A DNA stretch of 64,000 nt. Origin: Trileptium ribeirensis. Its lineage: Eukaryota > Nematoda > Enoplea > Enoplida > Thoracostomopsidae. This document shows, one piece after another, positions 11,988-22,461 of this stretch; positions within the stretch are counted from its first letter, which is position 1; each line of letters opens with the position of its first letter. The stretch spans positions 1 through 64,000 of the forward strand of contig JASANE010029463.1 in NCBI GenBank assembly GCA_030248225.1. The letters run 5' to 3'. A program made the translations under genes and the position numbers. Under the pieces are notes generated by a model, which was given only the letters and a program-made list of their open reading frames with translations, did no database searches and had not been told where the DNA came from.

Positions 11988-13509
11988 TGTTGGGGCTGGT
12001 GCCTTTTTCACCACAAAATTTTTCTTTTTCTTTTCCATAAAGGCCGCCCCCACGCCGCCCTGGTATTCCCTGTCGCCCTCGGCATGGAATATCTTGCGTA
12101 ATGTAACGTATATGTATGCCTGTATATACTATATAGAAATATAAACTAGCTATGTATTTATTTATAAATATATAAAATATATTAAATCTATATAATTATC
12201 AAAATTCACCCATACCCATAAATTCCCCAAAATCCAAATTTTATACTTAAAAACCTTAAAACTTATTCTTTCCTTTTAAATATCACTTTTACCAACCCAT
12301 ATCCCATATTCACCCACCATTTCCTTCTAAAACCAAAATTCTACCCAAAATCCATTTTTCTCCTTTTTCCTATTTTTCTACCAAAATTCAAACCCCTCCC
12401 TCTCACCCAAACCTCCACCAATCTCCCTAAAATTTTCATATCTTTTTCACATCACTACCCCCATCCACATATTAAACCCCCTCCTTCCCCTTCTTCTTAT
12501 TTCCTATAAATTTACCCTTTCCAAAAATATCCTTTTTCTTCCCTTTTTCTCCATTTTTCAAACATCCCCCATTCCCTCAAAACTCAACCCCCATCCCCTA
12601 AATTTTAATATCCTTTTTCCCTTACCACCCCTATTCATATATCTACCCCACCCCTTTCCCACCTCTCTATTTTTCATAAATTTCTATTTTCCAAAATTCC
12701 CATTTTTCTCCAACTTTTTACATTTTTCAAACATCTCCCATTTTATCAAATCTTAACCCCCACTCCTCAAAATTTAAATACAAACTCCCCTACCTACCCC
12801 CTTCACCATATTAAAATTTCACAATCCCCCTCTTTATACTTTTCTCAAACCACACCCCAACTTTCCACCCCTTTTCTCATTTCAAATTTTTCATTGAAAT
12901 TCCTTTTTAAATTTTATAATAAATATATAAAATATATATTATATTCGCGGCTAGCGCGTGTTATATAAATATGATATAAGGTATTGTTATTCTCGCCGAT
13001 TGGGCGTCTTGCATATCTACATGGTTACTCGTTATTGTATTGAATTTTGAATTATTATTAATGATTATTGTAATTATGATGGTTGCAGTTTTTTGGAATT
13101 TAGATTAATTACCTAGCTAAAGTGAGGGGTAGAAGATTTTTTTTTTTTTTTATATTTGATACTATTTACGTTTTCTCTTTTATTATCTGCACTTCTCCTC
13201 CCCCCCCCCGCCCCCGGCCGCCCCCCCCCGCCCCCCCCCCCCCACCGCACACCCCCCCCCCCCCCACCACCCGCCGGCCACCGCAGCCCCAACCAGAGAC
13301 CGCGGAACACCGCGAGGGCACCGCAACGAGAAAACCTAATGTTGGTACTGTTATAAAGCGAGAGCGTAATAAAGGTATACGCTCGCACGTGTCGAGCTGC
13401 TAGCATTGTGAATCAAACAGAGCTGGAATATTAGTTGCTAACGGTCCGAACTTACATTATCACCACTTTACTGGTACGCCAGACCGTGGAAAAAGATTAA
13501 GCTCCGACA
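11988..13509 (+). repeat. 3' LTR of copy B, internally shortened
   Basis: Starts TGTTGGGG directly after the polypurine tract and ends GCTCCGACA at 13509. The outer ~200 bases match the 3' LTR of copy C on the opposite strand, including absence of a ~120-bp block that is present in the 5' LTR and in copy A. It is 1522 bp against 2267 bp for copy C. About 700-800 bp of the middle is missing and replaced by homopolymer-rich sequence at 13130-13310. The pyrimidine-rich tract at 12180-12940 is the counterpart of the purine tract in the minus-strand copies. Confidence 0.8.
13130..13310. other. Homopolymer-rich replacement tract (poly-T then poly-C)
   Basis: A T run at about 13138-13151 is followed by long C runs with a few G between 13199 and 13265. 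It lies exactly where the LTR of copy B lacks the sequence seen in copies C and A. Open frames here (proline-rich) are products of low complexity, not genes. It may be a consensus or gap-filling artefact. Confidence 0.7.
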
Positions 13510-16459
13510 AAGCCGATAAAGAAGCCGAGTATAGCTTAGCAAATTATTTTAGAGATCATAAGCGCAACTAGTTCCAAAAGCCTTCATGCTACTGCAGAAA
13601 GAAACACAACAAAAATATAACGGCCTGTAGCGCTGACGTGATAGGCCTCAATTGGCTAGGTAACCACTATATCAAAAATAACAAAATAATAAAACACAGT
13701 GCATGAACTGTTAAGCTTCGTGAAGAACCATCTGGTCTCGGTGAGATCAGGATTAGACTAAGTAGAAAATAAAATTAACTTCAATAGATGTTAGCTACTA
13801 GATGAAATGAACGACATTTATGCAAATCAGCAAATAAAAGAAAACAAATTTTGTGAAATTTGAAACTTTTTGAATACCCAAGTTTTTAGGGACCCATATA
13901 ATAAAAGATACTGTGAAAATAAATTTTATAACTAAAAATTTTGGAAATAAGCCCCGGGTCCCCTGGCAGCCATTAGCCCCCGACAGGCGACAATCCGACC
14001 AAGGAAGGAAATATACATCTTATATTTGTACAATTAGCAACGTAATTAATATATATCATTTGTTAAATATAAAATATCTACAAATAAAATATGATTTATT
14101 TACACTTTACATACAAATCGCGGCCAATGTAGCCTTTAGGGCGGAAATGAAATACATGCTATGCCCTTCTCGATATACTAAGCCTTTGTTTTAGTCTTAG
14201 CCTAAGTTAATGTTGCCATATGAGCCATATAGTAAGCCTAAGCTCTAATTCGAAGTATTTACCGCCCCCCGAACCCCCGCTCTAAGCTATTCTTTTTTCT
14301 AACTTAATTACGTTAGGCCCTTAAAGGTGATATGGGCCTGGTACATTATAGTAGTTGTGGCGGACATGCTTACTTTATATTTGTTCCTGCCTAACATGTA
14401 ATGGTTGTGACTAAATGCCAGCTTTACGATTACATAAATTGATTAGAGCATGCCAGCCATTATGGACATCGCGTACACAGTGCACACGCGTGATCTTGAA
14501 TGCCCCATAAACGAAAGTTATAGTTAAAATTCAAATGTTTCGAACACGTGCGAAAATATTTTTTACACACGCGCGTCGCTTACCCCATGTCCACGTAATT
14601 ATAGAGAGCATTTACTGTCTAAGGTTTAATATATCAGTGTTACTAGTTAATTGATTATGTAAACGGCTAAAACTATAGATACTCTGTGTTTCGTATCACT
14701 CGGGTAAATTTTTCCATGAAGGTTTTTAAAAAAAAGGAAAAAAAAAAAAAAAAGGATGCGCCTGTAAACTGCGTACGGTTCCGGCCACACCGTCTCTGTT
14801 CTTCAAGGAAATACGCCAAGCGATGGTGTAACAGCAGGCGAAAACGATGCCAAAACAAACTGAATTTAAGACAATACATCGCGATATCCGCGAGCGCTAA
14901 TTTCAGTGTTAGGTTGACGAAATTTAAATTAAATAAACGATGGGCGAACGATTTCTGTTAATGCTTCGGCGACGGAGCTTGTTTCCGTATCGAGCAACGT
15001 TTTGACAAACTCAAGATAGAGTCATGTGTCAAATCCCAGATTGTTTGCCACTAGCAAAATACGAATGGTCTATCAGAGTATTGCGACTACCCCAATTTGG
15101 CGAACTGACGGTGTGGCCGGAACCGTATGCAGTTTACATGGCATGCTTGATATTGATATTTTCTGAATACTAATTATCAGAATACTAGCGTTGGAAATTT
15201 ATGTTCAGCGCCTTCAATGTTTTTTACAAAACCTTCCAGTGAGCAAAAATCTACCCGAGTGTTACGGAAACTCAGAGTATCTATAGTTTTAGCCGTTTAC
15301 ATAAAATTAATACTAATACTGATATATTAAGCCTTAGACGGTAAATGCCCTCTACAATTACGTGTGGACATGGGGTAAGCGACGCGTGTGTGTAAAAAAT
15401 ATTTTCGCACGTGTTCGAAACACTCTGATTTTAACTATATCTTTCGTTTAGTGGGGCATTCAAGATCACGCGTGTGCACTGTGTCACGCGATAGTCCATA
15501 GGATGCCGTGACTCTAGTCAATATCACGGTACTGTAAAGCCTGCATTTAAGTGACAACCATTACATAGTTCAGGCAGGAACAAATATAAAATAAGCATAG
15601 TCCGCCACAACTACTATAATGTACCAGGCCCATATCACCTTTAGGGGCCGAACGTTATAACGTTAGAAAAAAGAATAGCTTAGAGCGGGGGTTCGGGGGG
15701 TGGTAGCTCCCCGACTTAGGCTTAGGCTTAGTACATGGCTCATATAGAAACCTTAGCTTAGGCTAAGACTAAAACAAAGGCTTAGTATATCGAGAAGGGC
15801 ATAGCATGTATTTCATTTCCGCCCCTAAAGGCTACATTGGCCGCGATTTGTATGTAAAGTGTAAATAAATCATATTTTATTTGTAGATATTTTATATTTA
15901 ACAAATGATATATATTAATTACGTTGCTAATTGTACAAATATATAAGATGTATATTTCCTTCCTTGGTCGGATTGTCGCCTGTCGGGGGCTAATAGGCTG
16001 CCAGGGGACCCGGGGCTTAATTTCCAAAATTTTTAGTTATAAAATTTATTTTCACAGTATCTTTTATTATATGGGTCCCTAAAAACTTGGGTATTCAAAA
16101 GTTTCAAATTTCACAAAATTTGTTTTCTTTTATTTGCTGATTTGCATAAATGTCGTTCATTTCATCTAGTAGCTAACATCTATTGAAGTTAATTTTATTT
16201 TCTCACTTAGTCTTAATCCTGATCTCACCGAGACCAGATGGTTCTTCACGAAGCTTAACAGTTCATGCACTGTGTTTTATTATTTTGTTATTTTTGATAT
16301 AGTGGTTACCTAGCCAATTGAGGCCTATCACGTCAGCGCTACAGGCCGTTATATTTTTGTTGTGTTTCTTTCTGCAGTAGCATGAAGGCTTTTGGAACTA
16401 GTTGCGCTTATGATCTCTAAAATAATTTGCTAAGCTATACTCGGCTTCTTTATCGGCTT
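13510..16459. repeat. 2.95-kb palindrome between the LTRs of copies B and C
   Basis: Arms of about 1.3 kb (13510-14794 and 15109-16459) are imperfect reverse complements. For instance GGGTCCCCTGGCAGCC near 13965 pairs with the run near 15998, and GGTTCCGGCCACACCG near 14777 pairs with the run near 15109. The unpaired centre is about 14795-15108. The left arm has lost about 90 bp near 14725-14755, replaced by an A-rich run. The outer bases AAGCC (13510-13514) and GGCTT (16455-16459) are complementary. No coding frame is supported. Confidence 0.8.
16455..16459. repeat. Target-site duplication GGCTT (left copy)
   Basis: GGCTT directly before the LTR end TGTCGG; the partner is at 31310-31314, directly after the other LTR end CCAACA. 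The same five bases, reverse-complemented (AAGCC), flank the LTR of copy B at 13510-13514. Confidence 0.9.
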
Positions 16460-16879
16460 TGTCGGAGCTTAATCTTTTTCTATGGTCTGGCGTACCAGTA
16501 AAGTGGTGATAATGTAAGTTCGGACCGTTAGCAACTAATATTCCAGCTCTGTTTGATTCACAATGCTAGCAGCTCGGCCGTGCGAGGGTATACCTTTATT
16601 ACGCTCTCGCTTTATAACAGCAACAACACCAGAATAGTTTAAGTATTTACTTACTAGTATGACGAAGTGCCACTTTCAAGCAAGATATTCAGTGTTCACA
16701 CGCCGGTTCTCAACTATTTGGTAAACTTCATTTAGAATTCGGGCTTAGTACCGAAAAACCGTGGCACTCCGAGTTCGTGATATTATTAATACCGTATTAC
16801 ACGACCCGTAAATAGTACGCAAACGAAGAATAAGTAGTATAAGGGAATATTTCGAGTCCGTAGCAAAGTCCACAGCCTG

Positions 16880-17254
16880 TTAATCGCCCTGTATATGACA
16901 GGCCAGTACCCTAGTTGAGTTACTACTTACATTAACCATGTTGACAGTCGGTTTAAATCCAAAATTAAGGTCGCCACTTTCAGTAATAAACACGCTTCGA
17001 ACTTCTAGTAGTGTAGACCGATAACAATTCAACCCAAAATCGTTCGGTACATTCTCTTCAAATTCCTCGCTAACTAGCGCATATTGACCAGTAATTGACA
17101 GAGAACGCATTGATATGAGCGATATAACAGCATATCTGCAGGTGCAACTTCGAAATAAATGTATATTAAGCCTAGTGAGTCTTCTCGTAGAGTTAAATCC
17201 CAACCGAAACTGCATCATATAGCGAAAAACATAGAATAAATGACAACACTCCAA
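16880..17254 (-). CDS. Possible LTR-borne small protein (3' LTR copy)
   Basis: 124-codon frame from ATG on the sense strand of the element, with its twin at 29466-29840 in the 5' LTR differing at only about three residues. No motif is recognised; the N-terminus is rich in aromatic residues, Arg and Cys. The frame is absent from copies A and B. Identity between the twins follows from LTR duplication and is not by itself evidence of coding, so this may be a chance frame. Confidence 0.25.
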   Translation of the reverse strand: MECCHLFYVFRYMMQFRLGFNSTRRLTRLNIHLFRSCTCRYAVISLISMRSLSITGQYALVSEEFEENVPNDFGLNCYRSTLLEVRSVFITESGDLNFGFKPTVNMVNVSSNSTRVLACHIQGD

Positions 17255-17769
17255 GCATCAAACTATATGTGTGCAACTCCACGAGGCAAGTACCGCTTAT
17301 AATCATTTTTAGTCCATAGAGGTAGATAAATTCGAGTCAGATATCAACCACTTCGCTGCAGTAACCGAAAAACAAAAGCCATGTATTACACGTGGTTAAG
17401 TAAAACTAATAACAACACTGAACCGATTAGCTAGGTTTTCAATTGACAATTATAAAGCGTAATTATTCACATAAATCATAAACTTCATTTAATAACACTA
17501 TAGAATTCGAAACGAAAAAGACAAAAGAAATAGATACACTCTACATGTCCAGACTTCGTTAACTAAACGCCACGTCGACTTCCGTAGCTAGGTAATTAAT
17601 AAAACTCAGGAAACTGCAACCATCATAATAATATCAATTCAAAACTACATAATAATTCAAAATTCAATACAATAACGAGTAACCATATACACATATGCAA
17701 GACGCCCAATCGGCGAGAATAACAACACCCTATATCGGATTTATATAACACGCGCTAGCCGCGAATATA

Positions 17770-18530
17770 ATATATATTATATATATTATAAAATTTAAAA
17801 AAAAGGAATTTAAATGATAAATTTGAAATGAAAAATGGTGTGAAAAGTTGGGGTGTGGTTTGAGAAAAGTATAAAGAGGGGGATTGTGAAATTTTAATAT
17901 GGTGAAGGGGGTAGGTAGGGGAGTTTGTGTTTAAATTTTGAGGAGTAGGGGTTAAGATTTGAGAAAATAGAAGATGTTTGAAAAAATGTAAAAAATTGGA
18001 GAAAAATGGAAATTTTGGAAAGTAGAAATTTATGAAAAATAGAGAGGTGGGAAAGGGGTGGGGTAGATATATGAATAGGGGTGGTAAGAGAAAAAGGATA
18101 TTAAAATTTAGGGGATGGGAGTTGAATTTTGAGGGAATGGGGGATGTTTGAAAAATGGAGAAAAAGGGAAGAAAAAGGATATTTTTCGAAAGGGCGAATT
18201 TATAGGAAATAAGAAGAAAAGGAAGAAGGGGGTTTAATATGTAGTTAGGGGTAGTGATGTGAAAAACATATGAAAATTTGAGAGAGATTGGTGGAGGTTT
18301 GGGTGAGAAGAAGGGGTTTGAATTTTAGTTGAAAAGGTAGGAAAAAGGAGAAAAATGAATTTTGGGTAAAATTTTGGTAGTAGAAGGAGAGGGTGGATTG
18401 GTATGGAGTACGGGTTGGGAAAATTGATATTTAAAAGGAAAGAATAGGTTTTAGGAGGTTTTTAAGTATAAAATTTGGGTTTTGGGTAATTTATGGGTAT
18501 GGGTGAATTTTGGGGATTTTATTAGATATA
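17770..18530. repeat. Purine-rich strand-asymmetric tract in the LTR
   Basis: For about 760 bp the plus strand is nearly all A and G with scattered T and very little C. It has loosely repeated units such as AAAAATGGAGAAAAAGGGAA. Counterparts are at 1500-2260, 12180-12940 (pyrimidine strand) and 30370-31110. Confidence 0.8.
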
Positions 18531-18726
18531 ATATATTTTATATATTTATAGGTAAATACATAGCTAGTAATATAGTTATATATAGTAGAATATATATATA
18601 GTTTACGCACATATTACGCTCATATGCCATGCCGAGGGCGACAGGGGATACCAGGGCGGCGTGGGGGCGGCCCTTATGGAAAAGAAAAAGAAAAATTTTG
18701 TGGTGAAAAAGGCACCAGCCCCAACA

Positions 18727-18735
18727 CCCCCCTTA
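18727..18735 (-). promoter_or_regulatory. Polypurine tract of copy C
   Basis: On the minus strand TAAGGGGGG abuts the LTR start TGTTGG. This is the expected plus-strand primer site for reverse transcription and is conserved in copies A (2463-2468) and B (11982-11987). Confidence 0.88.
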
Positions 18736-19789
18736 GTAAGCCCATGACGTCCCGGCATGGGTAACAATAGCCTGAAAACAAGTAATGACAAATATTAATA
18801 ACGAGTAACGGCAAATAATATAACAAGTAGCATCAAATATATATATAAATGAAAGCTCCAATTATTTGGAAACCCAACGTTATTATGGCAATACGCATAC
18901 ACTTATTATGAGCAAAAATCGAATGACAAGAATTATGACAAAATAAAAATAGAAAATTTTTGGAATTTTATAAATTTTTGTTGTTTTTGGATTTTATAAT
19001 TATTTAAATTGTTATGAAATTTTTGTAAATTTTGGGAATGAAAAATAATATGGAATTTTTTCCAAAGGCACCATATTACACAAATTATGCTGAAAACAAG
19101 TAATACAAATCAATACGGGCTACCCTCAATTTACCAATTTAACGAGTCTAGCTCGATTCGTCATATATATAAACACAGTACATATTGTTATTGTTGACGA
19201 ATAATGGAATTACTGCAGGCACACCGTTTATCCATTTATGACGAGGCTTGACGAGGCGAGAAATTAGTCGTCCCTACAAGTTCCTATAACAAAGTGTACA
19301 TACAGAACAAATATATAAAAAAAATACACAAACAAATAGTATTAGCTTCACAATGTTCATTCTATATAATGTCACTATCCATACTAATTGTTGCCGTTGT
19401 TGTATTCGACCATGATGAGGCAAAATTAATCATTGTCCAACTCGACCATGACGCAAAATATAATGTCGCTAAGAGTTCCTGTAAACCAGGACTCACGGTG
19501 TTGCATAACATAAAATTGTTAACCGAAATTGTTGTATTATCAAAGCACCAAGTAAAAGAGTTCCTGCCATTCAGGACTCTGCAATCGTTCCATAATGTTC
19601 ATTATCGTAATTGTTCGACATCAAATTCGCGACGTATTTGAAAATCGATATTAAACGTTCGCGATAACCCAAAATGTTTAACCATGACGACATAATTAGT
19701 GGGGTTATACTAATACCTTTTAAAGTTATAACTATTACTGTTTATTGTAGCACCAGATTGACGAAAAATTTACGACAGTAACCATTGTT
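18736..19789 (-). other. Untranslated segment between ORF3 and polypurine tract, copy C
   Basis: About 1.05 kb of A/T-rich DNA colinear with the matching segments of copies A and B. No supportable gene is seen. Confidence 0.7.
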
Positions 19790-20966
19790 TTAGTTCCAAC
19801 GTGGTTTTGGTAAATATAGCGGCCAATCATGTTCCAGGGGCATAGATAATGGCTGCCCTGGACAGTCGTGAGGTTGATCATACCATTTCGTAACGAATTG
19901 AAGTTCGTTCAAGAACGCAGCAGGAAATTGTTGTCGCGTTTGTCTCGAAACTCGAGTAATCAATTGTTGTAATTGTTCCAATTGCTCGTGTGCTAGTTCT
20001 CCTTGCGTTTGTTGGTCACTTAGTTGACTTTCCAACCTGTCAACTTCGTCGCGTAGACGCTGATAATCCGTGTTCGGAAAAACATAGTCACGAACTCGGG
20101 CTACTTGACTCGAGATACCCGATCGCGTATCGGCATAACGTCGCATATCGCGTTGGACGTCGCTTTCCCATTTACGTCGACTAAAGCCAATGAAAAGCAG
20201 CTGCGGAAAATATTGGATCGCAATGCTGCGCCTTCGCAGCATCTCGTAAACGAATCCACGTACCGTATACGCTAATCGACGTACGAAAAGATCGTATAAT
20301 TCTGGCGTGACGATAACGTCCCACTGTTTTTGAAAAATGATATTTCGGACGCGTTCTTCCCATTTAAAGAAAATGTCAATTAAATCACGTTCGCTAATAT
20401 GCCGTCCACGTTCACCAATCTGCTTGAATTCGCATTTTAACTCATCGCGCAAATGTTGATACAACATATTCATACGTTGCGGCATTGGTTCGTTGAACCC
20501 AGGTTGATAAAACGTAAAGTAATGGTAGATTAACCGATTACCAAATGGTGTAATACGACCGGTTCGTAGATCGTTACCATTGAAATGTAACGAAGTCATT
20601 TCCGTTCCACTTCGTCGTTCGCTCGGTAGCGCTAATGGACCGGCATCGCGTTGTGTCGATGCTGGTTGCTCAGCCGGTGGCACTGCTGCGATAGCAGTCA
20701 CTCCGTGTTCCTTTGATGCTGTTGAAACCGTTTTCGTAGGCGTAACGGCTGACGCCTCCTCAAAAATTTCCACATCACTGGTTTTTCGTTGTGTCTCGGT
20801 AGCCACCGTTAAAGTTGACGCGGCTGGCGTTGACGTAAAAGACGGCGCAAAAGTTGCTGCCGACGTTGACTGTTGCTCCGCATGATAAACTACTTCCTGT
20901 CGCTGTCGTAGTCGGGGTTCAACAAATGATGAGGCACGTTGTTTGCCTCGCTGTCGTCGTCTCGCT
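19790..20966 (-). pseudogene. ORF3 C-terminal part, copy C (truncated)
   Basis: About 390 codons match the last ~390 residues of the copy A and B proteins, including the whole conserved C-terminal domain, with scattered substitutions (for example LSDQQ for LNDQQ and YLPKPRWN at the end). The open frame continues upstream to 21019 only through the A-rich insert, which would encode a meaningless Phe-rich start. The central part of ORF3 (roughly residues 150-480 of the other copies) is missing from this copy. The fragment is unlikely to be made as a normal protein. Confidence 0.75.
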
Positions 20967-20967
20967 T

Positions 20968-21016
20968 CCACACCACCACAACAAACAAACACCCCAAAAA
21001 AAAAAAAAAAAAAAAA

Positions 21017-21049
<33 letters not shown>

Positions 21050-21073
21050 GAAAAAAAAAAAAAAAAAAAAAAA

Positions 21074-21107
<34 letters not shown>

Positions 21108-21108
21108 A
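20968..21108. other. A-rich homopolymer insert splitting ORF3 of copy C
   Basis: In copies A and B the codons on either side of this point are adjacent. Here about 135 bp intervene, starting with a CA-rich stretch and then almost only A (about 20998-21105). It could be a real low-complexity expansion or a sequencing/consensus artefact. Confidence 0.8.
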
Positions 21109-21216
21109 CTATCGCTAGATTCGCTAGTTACCCTTTCGTAGTCGTAGCGACGTTCTGCGCGTGCTTGACGACTCGCAGTTCGTCGCGTTTTCTTCTTAGT
21201 TTGCGTTCCTCGCGTT
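21109..21216 (-). pseudogene. Mid-ORF3 fragment, copy C
   Basis: Matches the region encoding the second basic stretch and the following Arg-rich segment of ORF3 in copies A and B. It lies between the A-rich insert and the internal deletion junction near 21230, where it is joined out of context to the N-terminal frame. Confidence 0.55.
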
Positions 21217-21762
21217 TTACGTTACGGCGACTTGTAATGTAGTTGCTGCTGTGCGTTGCCACCCTGCGGCATAGGTTAACCATTTTGGATCGACCCATAG
21301 GCGTGCAATACGTGGCAAACATCGCCAGCAGACGTCAAACGGATCTTTCTCAGGCGTGTCTAAATATTTCTCCCACGCTTCTCGAAACTGCTGTTGTTGT
21401 CGGTAACTGATGTTTACACCTTCCATATCACACGCTATTAAGTTGGTAGCTGACCGCTCGATAATACCTATCGCTGACTCAATTTGGTCACGGGCGTCTA
21501 CCACAACTACACTAGCGGGGTACATCCACTCTCGATCCACCATTTCTAACCCACTGGTACACGCATATAAGTTCCAGACAGGATGATTACGGTCCTTCCA
21601 CGGTGGACCGTGCTGTCCCTCTGACCAAGTTAACTGTGGCTCTATCCCGTTAAGTGAACGCTCAAGAGGGTTATCTCTCTGCTCAGACTCTAAGTCAGAT
21701 AACCAATCGGAACCCTCTGAGGATCCGGTTTCACTACCGCTATCCCAATTCGAGTCCGCCAT
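21217..21762 (-). CDS. N-terminal part of ORF3, copy C (181 codons; possible DxE exonuclease-like segment)
   Basis: Starts with an ATG in the context GAAATGGCGGAC, shared with copy B at 7056. The first ~40 residues are acidic and Ser-rich. Residues ~80-130 read VVVVDARDQIESAIGII, then NLIACDMEGVNIS. A strand followed by D-x-E-G-V-N is the shape of the first active-site motif of DEDD-type 3'-5' exonucleases of the EXD1/RNase D kind. The following residues do not show the usual second strand, and later motifs are not identifiable, so this is a hypothesis. The frame ends just after the internal deletion junction. It begins about 700 bp downstream of pol. Confidence 0.5.
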   Translation of the reverse strand: MADSNWDSGSETGSSEGSDWLSDLESEQRDNPLERSLNGIEPQLTWSEGQHGPPWKDRNHPVWNLYACTSGLEMVDREWMYPASVVVVDARDQIESAIGIIERSATNLIACDMEGVNISYRQQQQFREAWEKYLDTPEKDPFDVCWRCLPRIARLWVDPKWLTYAAGWQRTAATTLQVAVT

Positions 21763-22461
21763 TTCAGCTGTTGTAGTGACGTTCTAATTGTCGAAAACGT
21801 TGTAGCATAGGTTGTTGAATAACGCAAAATATGACGACAATCGTTATTATTGTTATTTATTACACACCGTATCGTAGTTTAAGTAGCCGTTGATATATAG
21901 CGATCACCTGAAATCTAGAAGGTAATAATTGTTTACAACAGTTTATACAGCACACCATTAGAACGCCACCATGTCGGACCTTCCCATTAATTACGGGAGA
22001 CCATGTCGGAGTCGCCACTAATAATACTCCATCTACGTAGCGCGCCCCTTCACTTCTCCATTACTCCATTAGAATTAAAAAGTTCTCATGGGCGTTCTCT
22101 CCCATAAATCTCCATCAGAAGTTGGCTCGTCACTCCAACATTGTTGCTCCAAAAACTAGCACTCAGCGAATAATGACGCACTGTTGCTACGCTATATTAT
22201 TCATTGTTCATCGTTCGATAGCGGAAAAGACAGAAATAGAAGAAGAAGTAAAAAAATCAATTTACCCGCTGACGTGCACATGGCCACCATCTCGGATCTT
22301 TCTATCGGGCCAGCACTGGCGACCAACCGGCTACGAAAACGTTACTTCATCGCTATCGAGGATTTGACCACGCGCATTTCCCGACTTTAGCATGCTTCAT
22401 TTGATACCGGAAAATAGAAAGATAGAATAAGAAGTATGCATAATTACATAGTATTTACCGT
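21763..22461 (-). other. Spacer between pol and ORF3
   Basis: About 700 bp with no supportable gene. Near 21967 and 22000 it contains CCACCATGTCGGA and ACCATGTCGGAGTC, resembling the primer-site/LTR junction at 28923-28936. This may be a trace of an older LTR end or chance. It could hold the promoter or splice acceptor for ORF3, but none is evident. Confidence 0.5.

Larger units (their letters stand above)
16460..18726 (-). repeat. 3' LTR of copy C
   Basis: 2267 bp from TGTCGG (16460) to CCAACA (18726) on the plus strand, followed by the polypurine tract at 18727. It is nearly identical to the 5' LTR at 28928-31309 but lacks a ~120-bp block near its outer end, which in the 5' LTR lies at about 28955-29075. 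It contains a 124-codon frame (16880-17254) and a purine-rich tract at 17770-18530. Confidence 0.92.

Noticed and set aside
13113..13406. Proline- and glycine-rich open frames on both strands
   Set aside because: They are translations of C/G homopolymer runs in a low-complexity tract, with no codon structure.
13510..16459. Independent insertion of copy B at a symmetrical site
   Set aside because: The flanking bases next to B are the exact complement of the C target duplication and the flanks continue as inverted copies for 1.3 kb, which duplication explains more simply.
20854..21141. Lysine-rich frame at the A-rich insert
   Set aside because: Pure poly-A translation.
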